Assembly: GCA_027487435.1 (NCBI GenBank) | Contig: JAIYDP010000331.1 | Coordinates: 28,814-92,813, forward strand | Source: Verrucomicrobiaceae bacterium | Lineage (GTDB): Bacteria; Verrucomicrobiota; Verrucomicrobiia; Verrucomicrobiales; Akkermansiaceae | Direction of reading: 5' to 3' | Length of the DNA: 64,000 nucleotides | Part shown: positions 47,550-56,107 of the stretch, in pieces | Numbering within the stretch: the first letter of the stretch is position 1 | Layout: each line of letters opens with the position of its first letter | Notes under the pieces: model-generated | Databases searched by the model: none | What the model was told of the DNA's origin: nothing | The model's input: the letters and a program-made list of their open reading frames with translations, nothing else | Made by a program: the position numbers and the translations under genes

Positions 47550-49451
47550 TTATTTCGTTTGTAGATGCTTGGTGATTTTTGCGACGGCGGCCTCTGGGGT
47601 CAGCCCGTGCAATTCGCGCAGAATTTCAGGCTTCCCATGCTCAACAAAGGCATCTGGCCAAGCGATTCGCTCGACGGGCGTATACACACCGGCATCATGA
47701 AGAAGTTCGATGACACCACAGCCAAAGCCATTGTGTAGCACATGATCCTCGAAGGTGCATAGGACTTTGCACTGCTTGGCGTAACGAGTGATCGTTTCGG
47801 CATCGAGTGGCTTGATGAAACGTGGATTGATTAAGGTCACAGAGTAGCCTTTTTCCTCAAGCAGAGCTTTGGTTTGCAACGCCATTTCAAACATCGTGCC
47901 AAGGCCGAGCAAAGCAACATCAGAGCCTTCGGCGAGAACTTCGGCTTTACCAATCGCAATTTCTGAGCGGGTTGGGGAAATAGGAGTTCCCGCAATGGGT
48001 CCCCTTGGGTAGCGAATGGCAATGGGTCCTTTTTCATAGGATGCCATCAGGTGTAACATATCGACCATTTCATTTTCGTCCTTAGGCTGCATGAAGACGA
48101 TGCCAGGAACATGCCGGAGGTAACCGATGTCAAACAGCCCGTGATGGGTAGGACCATCATCGCCCGATAAACCACCGCGATCCATGCACAGGCGCACGGG
48201 AAGATCTTGCAATGCCATGTCGTGAAGAATCATGTCGTAGGCTCGTTGCATGAACGTGGAGTAAATTGCGAGGAAGGGCTTGATGCCTCTTGTGGCAAGT
48301 CCACAGGCAAACAATGCCGCATGCTCTTCGGCAATTCCGACGTCGTAGTAACGTTCGGGAATTTCTGCTTTGAAAATATCGAGCCTCGTACCGCCAGGCA
48401 TAGCTCCGGTGATAGCCACGATGCTTTGATCTTTTTTGGCAAGATCGGTAACGGTGCGACCAAAGATTTCCGAAGCCGTAGGAGGGCCGCTTAGGCTGGT
48501 GGATCCGTCTTCGATATTGTAAGCACCGAGACCATGAAATTTCCCGGGATTGTTTAGGGCAGGCTGGTAACCTCGGCCTTTTTCCGTGATGATGTGCAGC
48601 AAAACCGGCTCATTGAGTGTTTTGAGGTGCTCGAATGTTCTAACGAGCAAATGCAGATCATGACCATCGATAGGACCGTAGTATCGCAACCCGAACTTCT
48701 CAAACAACACGTTCGGGAAAAGAAGATTTTTCGCGCCTTCTTCGACTTTGTGAGCGAGATTTCGCACAGCCTTGCCAGCGTGTTTTTCAACGAAATTTGC
48801 TGCTTTATTGCGTACGGAAGCGTAGGTAGAATGGGTTTGTAAGGCGTTAAAGTATTTCGCAATCGCTCCCACGTTTTTGTCGATCGACCATTCATTGTCG
48901 TTCAAAACAACGATGAATTTCTTGGTTGTTTCGGAAATGTTGTTGAGAGCTTCTAACGTCGGGCCACAGGTGAACGCGGCATCGCCCGCCACTGCTACGA
49001 CGTGCGAGTCTTCTTTGAGTTGGTCACGTGCCGCAGCCATACCAAGGGCAGCAGACAATGCGGTTCCCGCGTGACCTGCACCGTAAGCGTCATGCGGTGA
49101 TTCGCTGCGCAAAAGGAAACCATTTAAGCCTTTGTAGGTGCGAATGGTGTGGATTTGATCTGCTCGTCCGGTGAGCATTTTGTGGACGTAGCCTTGGTGG
49201 GCGACATCAAAAACAAATTTGTCAGCAGGCGTGGAGAATACGCGATGGAGCGCAATCGAGAGTTCGACGACGCCGAGGTTAGGGCCTAGATGTCCTCCTG
49301 TGCGGGCAAGAGAAGAAATCAAGCTGTGACGAATCTCGGCAGCGAGATCGGGCAACTGGATATCCATCAGTTTTTTGACATCGTCGGGAGACTTGATGGC
49401 CGACAAAAGCGGGCCAAGCGCGGGTGGTTCAGAAGAGGCTGATGGTATCAT
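47550..49451 (-). CDS. dxs: 1-deoxy-D-xylulose-5-phosphate synthase
   Basis: DXS condenses pyruvate and glyceraldehyde-3-phosphate with thiamine diphosphate, the entry step of the MEP isoprenoid pathway. The 633-residue protein has the family length and motifs: HQGYVHKMLTGR, HDAYGAGHAGTALSAALG, a thiamine-site strand VAGDAAFTCGPTLEALNN (the canonical GDG reads GDA), VVLNDNEWSIDKNVG, GIAEEHAALFACGLA and the second-domain PTHHGLFDIGYLR. The GDA in place of GDG is also seen in close relatives of the enzyme as far as I recall and need not prevent cofactor binding. The ATG at 49451 overlaps the end of xseB by 23 bp, the common xseB-dxs arrangement. An IspH-like gene at 11761 is the only other candidate from this pathway. 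Confidence 0.95.
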   Translation of the reverse strand: MIPSASSEPPALGPLLSAIKSPDDVKKLMDIQLPDLAAEIRHSLISSLARTGGHLGPNLGVVELSIALHRVFSTPADKFVFDVAHQGYVHKMLTGRADQIHTIRTYKGLNGFLLRSESPHDAYGAGHAGTALSAALGMAAARDQLKEDSHVVAVAGDAAFTCGPTLEALNNISETTKKFIVVLNDNEWSIDKNVGAIAKYFNALQTHSTYASVRNKAANFVEKHAGKAVRNLAHKVEEGAKNLLFPNVLFEKFGLRYYGPIDGHDLHLLVRTFEHLKTLNEPVLLHIITEKGRGYQPALNNPGKFHGLGAYNIEDGSTSLSGPPTASEIFGRTVTDLAKKDQSIVAITGAMPGGTRLDIFKAEIPERYYDVGIAEEHAALFACGLATRGIKPFLAIYSTFMQRAYDMILHDMALQDLPVRLCMDRGGLSGDDGPTHHGLFDIGYLRHVPGIVFMQPKDENEMVDMLHLMASYEKGPIAIRYPRGPIAGTPISPTRSEIAIGKAEVLAEGSDVALLGLGTMFEMALQTKALLEEKGYSVTLINPRFIKPLDAETITRYAKQCKVLCTFEDHVLHNGFGCGVIELLHDAGVYTPVERIAWPDAFVEHGKPEILRELHGLTPEAAVAKITKHLQTK

Positions 49452-49737
49452 CGTAGTCAGTTATAGGCTTTGCCGTAGGAGCATCATTGCATGGTTCTGC
49501 GTCAATTGCTAGAGCATTTTCAGCAGGTTCTTCCCTGAGCGAGAGTTTTTCTAGTCGTTGTCGTGCAGATTTGAGCGTTTTGTCACAGGATTTGAGAAGC
49601 AAACACCCGCGCTCGTAGGCGGAAATCATTTGCTCTAGGGATAAAGAATCATTTTCGAGAGAGTCAACGATTTTTTCTAGCTCTGCGATAGATGCTTCGA
49701 AATCGAATGCACTTTCCTCTGTTTTTCTGCGACTCAT
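49429..49737 (-). CDS. xseB: Exodeoxyribonuclease VII small subunit
   Basis: XseB is the small helical subunit of exonuclease VII, which degrades single-stranded DNA. The signature FEASIAELEKIVDSLENDSL followed by SLEQMISAYERGCLLLKSC is diagnostic. The 102-residue protein is somewhat longer than usual (about 80), with an acidic C-terminal tail. The ATG follows AATAAACC with no Shine-Dalgarno. It overlaps dxs and lies directly after the membrane glycosyltransferase-like gene. The large subunit gene xseA is not in the window. Confidence 0.95.
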   Translation of the reverse strand: MSRRKTEESAFDFEASIAELEKIVDSLENDSLSLEQMISAYERGCLLLKSCDKTLKSARQRLEKLSLREEPAENALAIDAEPCNDAPTAKPITDYDDTISLF

Positions 49738-49740
49738 GGT

Positions 49741-51549
49741 TTATTCTACAACGCGAAATGGAACACTGCTATAATAAATCATGTCGTAGCCGAGCATGCT
49801 GTATCGATAGCGATATTTGTTGGCCAGCACGGACAATCGCTCGCTTTTTTCAAATAGCGTGATTGGTTTAGGCATAGTTGCGAGAGAGACTCTGCCATCA
49901 ATACATAAGGGAGTGAAGTCTTCATATTGTTCGGTGATTGCAGAAATACTCCGGTCGCCGTGAGAAGAAGGTGTGATAAGAATCCCTGCGAAAGGAGTTT
50001 TTCTTGCTGCGGCAGCATTCTCTAATGCTACGAAGCTTTCTACTTTCTTGGGAAGCCAGACGGCCATGCGATCCGCATACCACGCAACGGCCCAAGGCTG
50101 ATCACTAAAGATGACATTGTCTTGTTTGATGGCTCCGTTCTTTTCAAGCTTGTTGAGTGACTGAGGGAAATATGGTGGCCATTGAGGGAATCCATTATCT
50201 CCACGCATGAGGCCATCTTTTGCCATTTGGTATGACCCTAACAGCAACGGCAAGGCACTAAGGCTAGCGATGAGCCAAAGATGTGCATTCGCAAGGATGG
50301 GAATGGTGCGAATGAAATCAAGGCGGCTCCAAAGAATGCTAAAAAAGGCGATGCCGTAAGCCGTCATTAAGGGGGCGAAGAGAATGTGGATCTGATTTGG
50401 ATGCAGTCGATCTGATGAAACACCAAAGATTGACATGCCAATCGCCGCAAAGACCCACATCAACAAGATCGACCATCGAAAATGCGCGATAGATGGTCGC
50501 TTGAAGGGATGAATCAATGCGATAAAAAAGAGTGGAGCTGCAAAAATCGAACCTAGGAAAGGTAAAATATCCGTGCCTTGAAGAATCGTCGTACGCAAGA
50601 TCTTCATGGCTAGTCCGTTAAGCCGCAAACTCGTATCTTCTCCTGTGATCTTCATCACGCGGAGTGCACCATCTTCACCTCCGCCAAGTCCCGAATAGAT
50701 GGTGAAAAACGCACTTCCCATGACGGTTCCGCTTGCTTGATAGTTTCTCCACAGAGGATAGGCAAATAAAACAGCCGCAATACCAATCACCACGATTGCA
50801 ATGACGCCACGAGGGCGGAACGCGATGGCGGCATAGATCAAATATCCTAGCAGAATCCATACGCAAATCCACTGAGTCAACGAAAGAAGAACAAAGCACA
50901 AACCGGCTATAATCGCAGGCGCCAAAGGCGATTTCCCTTCACTTGAGTTCTCCACCGCTGCGTAGGTGAAATACGCCGCACAAGAAAAGAGGAACAGCAT
51001 AAACATTTGCGGTAAACCACTGAGGGAAAAATTCCACATCAATTCACAGCAAAGCATCAACAACGCCACAATGCCTGCGATTTTCCCATCGAAAATCCTT
51101 CCCACGAGCAAGTAATTGACTCCAATGGATAAAATGAAGAACGTTACAGAGATCCCTACAACCCAACGATCTAGGGCATAGATCATTTGGTTTTGTGCTT
51201 TCATCGCCCATTTTTCGCTATTTCCTGCATCGATGAGTTTGAAAACAGCTGCGTTCACCAACAGATTGAGCGGTGCGTGCATGGTATCGCGGAAATTCAC
51301 GAAATCCTCTTTCGCGTCAGGTGCTGTCGTGCTACTTACATAGGAGACAGGACGAATAAATTTGCTACTGATTCCGTTGTTGCGGGCGATTTCGCGAGAT
51401 ATTTGGGCGATGTCCATGCCTTCCGCCGTCGAAATTCCACGGAACAGCGGGAAAATGAAGCCGAGCGTGAGGGATAGCATTAACAAAAAAAACAGTCCTC
51501 TAAGGATCAATGTTTGGGCATCAAAAGCCTGGTTATTTTCATTATTCAT
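49741..51549 (-). CDS. Multi-span membrane protein of the GT-C/PMT glycosyltransferase type, 602 aa
   Basis: About ten to eleven hydrophobic helices occupy residues 12-440, and a soluble C-terminal domain of about 130 residues follows. The first periplasmic loop contains FRDTMHAPLN at about residues 86-95, like the acidic loop-1 motif (Asp, then His-x-Pro) of the ArnT/PMT (GT-C) superfamily, which moves sugars from polyprenyl phosphates to lipids or proteins. This is the basis of the call; the overall identity to a named family is uncertain. It could glycosylate an envelope lipid or protein. It is followed three bases later by xseB; the only other minus-strand neighbour, the NtrC-type regulator, ends 24 bp upstream. 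Confidence 0.7.
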   Translation of the reverse strand: MNNENNQAFDAQTLILRGLFFLLMLSLTLGFIFPLFRGISTAEGMDIAQISREIARNNGISSKFIRPVSYVSSTTAPDAKEDFVNFRDTMHAPLNLLVNAAVFKLIDAGNSEKWAMKAQNQMIYALDRWVVGISVTFFILSIGVNYLLVGRIFDGKIAGIVALLMLCCELMWNFSLSGLPQMFMLFLFSCAAYFTYAAVENSSEGKSPLAPAIIAGLCFVLLSLTQWICVWILLGYLIYAAIAFRPRGVIAIVVIGIAAVLFAYPLWRNYQASGTVMGSAFFTIYSGLGGGEDGALRVMKITGEDTSLRLNGLAMKILRTTILQGTDILPFLGSIFAAPLFFIALIHPFKRPSIAHFRWSILLMWVFAAIGMSIFGVSSDRLHPNQIHILFAPLMTAYGIAFFSILWSRLDFIRTIPILANAHLWLIASLSALPLLLGSYQMAKDGLMRGDNGFPQWPPYFPQSLNKLEKNGAIKQDNVIFSDQPWAVAWYADRMAVWLPKKVESFVALENAAAARKTPFAGILITPSSHGDRSISAITEQYEDFTPLCIDGRVSLATMPKPITLFEKSERLSVLANKYRYRYSMLGYDMIYYSSVPFRVVE

Positions 51550-51572
51550 GTGCGCATCGCTGAGTTATAGGA

Positions 51573-52955
51573 TTATAGAGAAAGTTCAAGAATTTTCCGT
51601 TGAAGAGTACGCCGTGAAATCCCCAACAGACTTGCCGCCGTGGAGCGATTGCCCTCAGCCTCGTGGAGAGCACCGATAATTGCCTCTTTTTCTCTGGCGG
51701 AAAGATTCCAGCCGTGAGGTGATTTTTCTGATGCGCTGATTTCAGATGCTGCCAATCGGCTCGGATGAGGTGTCGAGGAAAAATTCCTCAGGAAGTCAGG
51801 TAAATGTGCTGGCGAAATCACCTCGCCATTGCACATCACCACCCCATGCTCGATCGCCGTGCGCAACTCTCGAATGTTGCCGGGCCAAGGATAGGACTTC
51901 ATCAAGGCCAATGCTTCTGTGCTCAATTGCGGTTGGCGTTTTTTGTTCTCCTTGGCAAATTCGCGCAAAAATGCCCCTGCAAGCAGCACAATGTCTTCGC
52001 CTCGCTCACGCAGAGGTGGCATATCAATTTTGATCACATTGAGGCGAAAATACAAATCTTCACGAAATTTCCCCTCATCCACCAACTGCCGGAGATTCTT
52101 GTTGGTGGCTGCTACGACACGAACATCGACCTTCACGGAAGAATTGGATCCGACTCGTTCGAGTGTGCGTTCGGACAAGATCCTGAGGAGCTTCACCTGC
52201 GTGGCGGCATCGATCTCGCCAATTTCATCCAGAAAAATGGTTCCACCATCCGCTTGCTCAAAGCGCCCCACTCGCCGCTGCGTGGCTCCTGTAAACGATC
52301 CCTTTTCATGGCCAAAAAGCTCACTCTCTAGGAGTTGCGGAGAAAGTGCCGCACAATGAACGATGACAAACTTCCCAGCGGGTCGTCCTGATAACTGATG
52401 GATCGTGTGTGCCACGACTTCTTTGCCGCTGCCACTCTCGCCCTCGATCAAGACCGTAGCACGCGTCGGGGCCACTTGCTCGATCCGCTCAATCGTCCGC
52501 AAGATCGCATCAGACTTCCCTAGCAAATTTTTTAACCCATGGCGCTCTTCCACCACTTGCTTCAAGGCCAGATTTTCCGTCTCGAGAACCCGAGAGCGCA
52601 TCGCTCGCTTCAGCAGCATTTCGACTTCATCCAAATTCAACGGCTTGGTAACGAAGTGCCATGCGCCTCGTCTCATCGCTTCGACCGCCGTATCAACCGA
52701 TCCGTAGGCAGTCATCATCAAGGCCACCGGTGCCCGCGGCAGCGACATTGCTGCATCGAGCACATCCATGCCACTGTCTCCACCCAAACGCAAATCGGTA
52801 AGAACAAGATCCACCGCTTCATTTTGCATGACATTCACTGCCTCGGCTCGATTCGCCGCAAGAAACACATCAAATTCTTCCTCCAACGCCAATCGCAGAC
52901 CTTCTCGGGTCGCTTTTTCGTCATCGACGATCAATAGCACAGGCGTTCGCTTCAT
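51573..52955 (-). CDS. Sigma-54-dependent response regulator (NtrC family)
   Basis: The 460-residue protein has a receiver domain with phospho-acceptor Asp54 (LVLTDLRLGG), an AAA+ domain with Walker A GESGSGKE (172-179), the sigma-54 contact loop G-S-F-T-G-A at 219-224 (canonical GAFTGA with Ser for Ala), Walker B GGTIFLDEI, and a Fis-type helix-turn-helix at the C-terminus (NRSTAASLLGISRRTLQRKI). It activates sigma-54 promoters when phosphorylated. It overlaps the histidine kinase gene by four bases (ATGA at 52952), so the two form a cognate pair. The genes it controls are unknown; the adjacent membrane glycosyltransferase-like gene is a candidate, but no sigma-54 promoter was recognised before it. 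Confidence 0.95.
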   Translation of the reverse strand: MKRTPVLLIVDDEKATREGLRLALEEEFDVFLAANRAEAVNVMQNEAVDLVLTDLRLGGDSGMDVLDAAMSLPRAPVALMMTAYGSVDTAVEAMRRGAWHFVTKPLNLDEVEMLLKRAMRSRVLETENLALKQVVEERHGLKNLLGKSDAILRTIERIEQVAPTRATVLIEGESGSGKEVVAHTIHQLSGRPAGKFVIVHCAALSPQLLESELFGHEKGSFTGATQRRVGRFEQADGGTIFLDEIGEIDAATQVKLLRILSERTLERVGSNSSVKVDVRVVAATNKNLRQLVDEGKFREDLYFRLNVIKIDMPPLRERGEDIVLLAGAFLREFAKENKKRQPQLSTEALALMKSYPWPGNIRELRTAIEHGVVMCNGEVISPAHLPDFLRNFSSTPHPSRLAASEISASEKSPHGWNLSAREKEAIIGALHEAEGNRSTAASLLGISRRTLQRKILELSL

Positions 52956-54136
52956 AGTGTCACATCAATGATTTCTTCAGGCGCAGGCAACAACTGCGCT
53001 TTTTGCCCTCCAAGGGGAAGGGAAATCGTCACCGCTGTACCACTTCCTTCGCGGCTTTCGATTTTCAAATCCCCGCCATGCTCGCGCACGATCCTCCGAA
53101 CAATCAATAATCCCAATCCGCTACCTTCCGATTTATTTGATCGAAATGGCTCAAATAACACCCCCATCTGCTCCTGCGGAATCCCACTGCCATTATCGCT
53201 GATTCGCAACAAAACCTCGGTCTCTGCGGCATGAATGGATATCTGAATCCTACCGTCTCTACCACTAGCGATCGCCTGCACCGCATTGCGCAACAAATTG
53301 TGAAACACCTGCTGCATCTGCACCGGATCCAACTCCAGCAACGGCACGGATTCATCGATATCTAACAAAACACTCACGCCTCGCTCCTCCAGTTCGGGTT
53401 CCAAGGTGCGCAAACCATCTCGCAATAACTCTGGCAAGCCCAACTTTACCCGCTGCGGCGTCGTCGGACGGATTGCCTGCAAAAACTGCTTCAAGATCCC
53501 ATCCAACCGTTGCAATTCTCGTCGCGTGGTGTCCACATGCTCGGTCAGCATTTTTCTTTCGCTCGCAGGCAGCTTGTTCAATTTCCGCTGAAGCAATTGC
53601 AAATGAATCCCTAAAGAATTCAAGGGATTGCCAATCTCATGCGCCACTCCTGCGGCCAAGAGCGTCAACGTGCTCAGCCGCTCCGATTCGATCGCCTTCT
53701 CGGTTTGCGCCCGATGGCTCGTCACGTCATTGACGATCATCACATAGCCGCTATCCGAAGTGCTGCTGCGGATCGGCGATAAATAAAAGTGCAAATAACG
53801 ACTCTCTGGATAAAACACTTCCATCTCCCGACTCACCACGCAGTCCTGATCCATCAGCGCCTCCCAATCAAGACCACGAATCAACTCGCCCAGCTTTCTC
53901 CCCGGACTCAGTTCGGCATCCAACCCGAAAAATCGACACGCCGCATGATTGATAAAACTCACCTGACTCTCGCCATCCAGCAAAATCACCCCCTCCCGCA
54001 ACGCTTGAAACACCTGAACAAAATAGCCTTTCTCCTGCAACAAACGATTCAACACCACCTGCACCGCCGCAGGGTCCAGTCGATCAATCTTCGCAACAAG
54101 TTTTTCTAAAAATCCAGCTTTCATTTCCGCAACCAT
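52952..54136 (-). CDS. PAS-domain sensor histidine kinase
   Basis: I place the start at 54136; a TTG-like or ATG further upstream adds 29 residues with an unusual composition, and an ATG at 54124 is also possible. The 394-residue protein has a PAS domain (about residues 45-145: EGVILLDGESQVSFINHAACRFF), a HisKA phosphorylation site AHEIGNPLNSLG with His166, and an ATPase domain with the N box HNLLRNAVQAI, G1 SDNGSGIP and G2 GSGLGLLIVRRI. There are no membrane helices, so it senses a cytoplasmic signal through the PAS domain. It is the cognate partner of the NtrC-type regulator whose start its stop overlaps. Confidence 0.93.
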   Translation of the reverse strand: MVAEMKAGFLEKLVAKIDRLDPAAVQVVLNRLLQEKGYFVQVFQALREGVILLDGESQVSFINHAACRFFGLDAELSPGRKLGELIRGLDWEALMDQDCVVSREMEVFYPESRYLHFYLSPIRSSTSDSGYVMIVNDVTSHRAQTEKAIESERLSTLTLLAAGVAHEIGNPLNSLGIHLQLLQRKLNKLPASERKMLTEHVDTTRRELQRLDGILKQFLQAIRPTTPQRVKLGLPELLRDGLRTLEPELEERGVSVLLDIDESVPLLELDPVQMQQVFHNLLRNAVQAIASGRDGRIQISIHAAETEVLLRISDNGSGIPQEQMGVLFEPFRSNKSEGSGLGLLIVRRIVREHGGDLKIESREGSGTAVTISLPLGGQKAQLLPAPEEIIDVTL

Positions 54137-54640
54137 TCCGCCAATTGCTCTAAATAACCTTATCGAACAGCGGCGCGACAAATTGACACACTGATCCAGG
54201 AAAAGCAATAAGTGATCGCGCAAGCCGATGCTCTACGCAACTTGAACACAAGCCTAGGGCAAGCATCGCGATAGTTCCATCGCCGCAAGGGGGAGAAACA
54301 TGCCAGCCTAGAGCAAGCGCAGCGCCGCCCTAGGTCATGCCAAAACAAGATTTTCTAGGCCACAAGGCGCGGGACAATCGAGCGGTTTGTGTTGCCCCCC
54401 AAAAGACTCAATATCTCGGGGCGTATGCACCCCAATAGAAGGATTCTGGTTCGCTATACCTCGCGTCATAAAGTTTTGTGATAGGAAGACAGTGCTTCCA
54501 GCCTGTCTCGGCAAACGGGCGTCCCGCCTGTTTCCTTCGTTATAGATGTTTCTACCCACAAAACCCCATCTTTTCTGCTAGTTGAAAACCACAAAACTTG
54601 GTGCGCGGCACTATAACAAAAAATCCTGCATAAAATTTCT
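54137..54640. other. Gene-poor boundary region with intergenic repeats
   Basis: About 500 bp between the histidine kinase and the tandem-repeat array hold no convincing gene. They carry two direct repeats of AGCCTAG-R-GCAAGC (54251-54264 and 54305-54318), a CCTAG/CTAGG palindrome (54306-54335) and a GCCTGTC...GCGTCCCGCCTG stretch near 54500-54530, which resembles short intergenic repeats common in Verrucomicrobiota. It marks the border between housekeeping genes and accessory DNA. Confidence 0.5.
54305..54338. repeat. Palindromic intergenic repeat (CCTAG...CTAGG)
   Basis: The segment begins AGCCTAGAGCAAGC and ends CCGCCCTAGGTCA; the outer CCTAG and CTAGG can pair with a GC-rich loop. A partial copy (AGCCTAGGGCAAGC) lies 54 bp upstream. 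It resembles the small palindromes that are scattered between genes in Verrucomicrobiota; copy number in this genome cannot be judged from one window. Confidence 0.45.
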
Positions 54641-54642
54641 GC

Positions 54643-54671
54643 TTGATCTCACCGGATTTCTGTAAGATAAA
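54643..54671 (+). promoter_or_regulatory. Promoter candidate before the tandem-repeat array
   Basis: TTGATC (54643-54648) and GATAAA (54666-54671) are 17 bases apart, four of six matches in each box. Transcription from here would run through the repeat array toward the gene at 55254. Confidence 0.25.
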
Positions 54672-54787
54672 CCATTCCCGTGAATACGAATTTGCGGCAA
54701 AAAGTATCGCTTTCCCAAGTGCTGCTTCCGCGACCTGCGGTTGCCCTTCTGCGTCGCATCAACCGTCCGCTCCTCGCAAAAATTCCT

Positions 54788-55235
54788 TCGCAAGCAACAA
54801 ATTTTTTCCCGCAAGGAACAAATCTAGAGCCGCAAGGAACAAATCTGGAGCCGCAAGCTGCAAATCTGGAGCCGCAAGCTACAAATCTGGAGCCGCAAGC
54901 AACAAATCTGAAGCCGCAAGCAACAAATCTGAAGCCGCAAGCAACAAATCTGAAGCCGCAAGCTGCAAATCTGGAGCCGCAAGCTGCAAATCTGAAGCCG
55001 CAAGCTACAAAACAACCTCTACTAGCAACAAAATACCCCCGCAAGCTACAAAGCAACCCCCGCAAGCTACAAAACACCAGCCGCAAGCCGCAAAATAACT
55101 TCATCTACCTATAAAACAAACGCCGCAAACTTCATTTCACCCTCGCAAACAACAAAACAATCCCCGCAAGCCACAAAAAAACTCATTCCACCAACAAAAC
55201 TCACTTTCCCGCCCCTCTCCTCCCCATCGCAAACC
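54788..55235 (+). repeat. 21-bp tandem repeat array with degenerate tail
   Basis: Nine near-identical units occupy 54809-54997, one every 21 bases, with consensus CCGCAAGCNNCAAATCTGRAG; units 5, 6 and 7 (54893, 54914, 54935) are identical. A decayed unit precedes (54788) and looser copies of CGCAAGC-x-ACAAA continue to about 55235. Because the unit is seven codons with no stop in several frames, four reading frames stay open through the array; one of them would encode a repeat of the type ATNLKPQ in a 144-residue protein starting with GTG at 54680. Openness alone does not prove coding. The array ends 19 bp before the next gene. Confidence 0.85.
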
Positions 55236-55253
55236 ACATAACATCTCAAAACC

Positions 55254-55982
55254 ATGATCATCCGCCGCATTTTCACCTTCCCCATCGCCACCCTCTACGC
55301 CGAGGCCGATCTCATCCTCACCACCGCCGAGAGCGAAGAGGAAAAACCCCTCATCGATGCCCGTCTCGATGACGGACACGTCGCCGCCACCCGCGCCCTC
55401 CTTAGCCAGCTCAACCCCGATGACGGCTCCACCCACCTCATCCGCGGCCAACTCGGCAAAATGACCCAAGCCCAGCGCGACGCCATCAAAAAGGTCAAAA
55501 AATTCATGAGCCGCGCCCGCAAATCCGCCCGCCTCGCCTATCGCGGCCAGAGCGTGCTGCTCCACGAAACCTTCCTCATCGGCAACGACGGCCCCGCCGA
55601 CATCGGCACCATGCTGCAAAATGCCGACACACTCCTCGCCAGTTGCTCCCACGCCGACCACGCCACCGCCCTGAAAAAACAAGGCTGGATCGCCAAAGAC
55701 AACTCCGACTTCGACACCGCCATCGCCGCTGCCAGAGAAGCCTTCAAAGACAACCTCGACAAAAAAGCCGACAGCAAAGACGAAACCAACGAAACCACCC
55801 AACAAGCTAACGATCTCTATCTCGCCCTGCTCGCCATCCAAAACGCCGCCAACAACGAGCACGACGAAGACGACCCCACCCACCGCGGCATCCGCGCCAA
55901 ATACCGCCTAGGCCTCTTCCCCCCCACCGACCCGGAAAGCAAACCTCCCTCCCCCGACCCCACCACCCCTCCAGTTTCCTAA
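55254..55982 (+). CDS. Hypothetical protein, 242 aa, C-rich gene after the repeat array
   Basis: I do not recognise a family with certainty. The protein is alpha-helical by pattern and cytoplasmic (no signal peptide or membrane span), with conserved-looking stretches KFMSRARKSARLAYRGQSVL, LHETFLIGNDGPADIGTML and a C-terminal GIRAKYRLGLFPP, then a Pro/Ser tail. The start sits in an AACC-ATG context like many genes of this chromosome. The coding strand is strikingly C-rich (many GCC, ATC, GAC and CTC codons), unlike its neighbours. The combination of a 21-bp repeat array and a compositionally distinct gene suggests a separate, possibly mobile or repeated unit. Function unknown. Confidence 0.65.
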   Translation: MIIRRIFTFPIATLYAEADLILTTAESEEEKPLIDARLDDGHVAATRALLSQLNPDDGSTHLIRGQLGKMTQAQRDAIKKVKKFMSRARKSARLAYRGQSVLLHETFLIGNDGPADIGTMLQNADTLLASCSHADHATALKKQGWIAKDNSDFDTAIAAAREAFKDNLDKKADSKDETNETTQQANDLYLALLAIQNAANNEHDEDDPTHRGIRAKYRLGLFPPTDPESKPPSPDPTTPPVS

Positions 55983-55991
55983 ACACCATAC

Positions 55992-56016
55992 AACAGATTA
56001 AGACAATGTCTGTTAT
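55992..56016 (+). terminator. Weak hairpin after the 242-aa gene
   Basis: AACAGA (55992-55997) pairs with TCTGTT (56009-56014) and an alternative stem AGAC/GTCT (56001-56011) overlaps it; a short ATTT follows. It lies ten bases after the stop codon. The stem is AT-rich, so termination is uncertain. Confidence 0.3.
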
Positions 56017-56107
56017 TTGGAACTGACCCCGAAGCAAGCAATCAGCCACCGATAAACTGGGTGGTGAGCGTTGCTGAAATCCTTCACATACCCCGTTAAT
56101 TAAACCA

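Noticed and set aside
54680..55114. 144-codon repeat frame (GTG start) through the 21-bp array
   Set aside because: Several frames are open because the unit is seven codons without stops; there is no ribosome site, domain or signal, so I keep it only as a repeat array.
54788..55235. CRISPR array
   Set aside because: The 21-bp units are directly adjacent with no spacers and there are no cas genes.
55137..55883. 248-codon Gly/Val-rich open frame on the minus strand
   Set aside because: Shadow of the C-rich gene at 55254-55982 and the tandem array; its composition mirrors the bias of the other strand.
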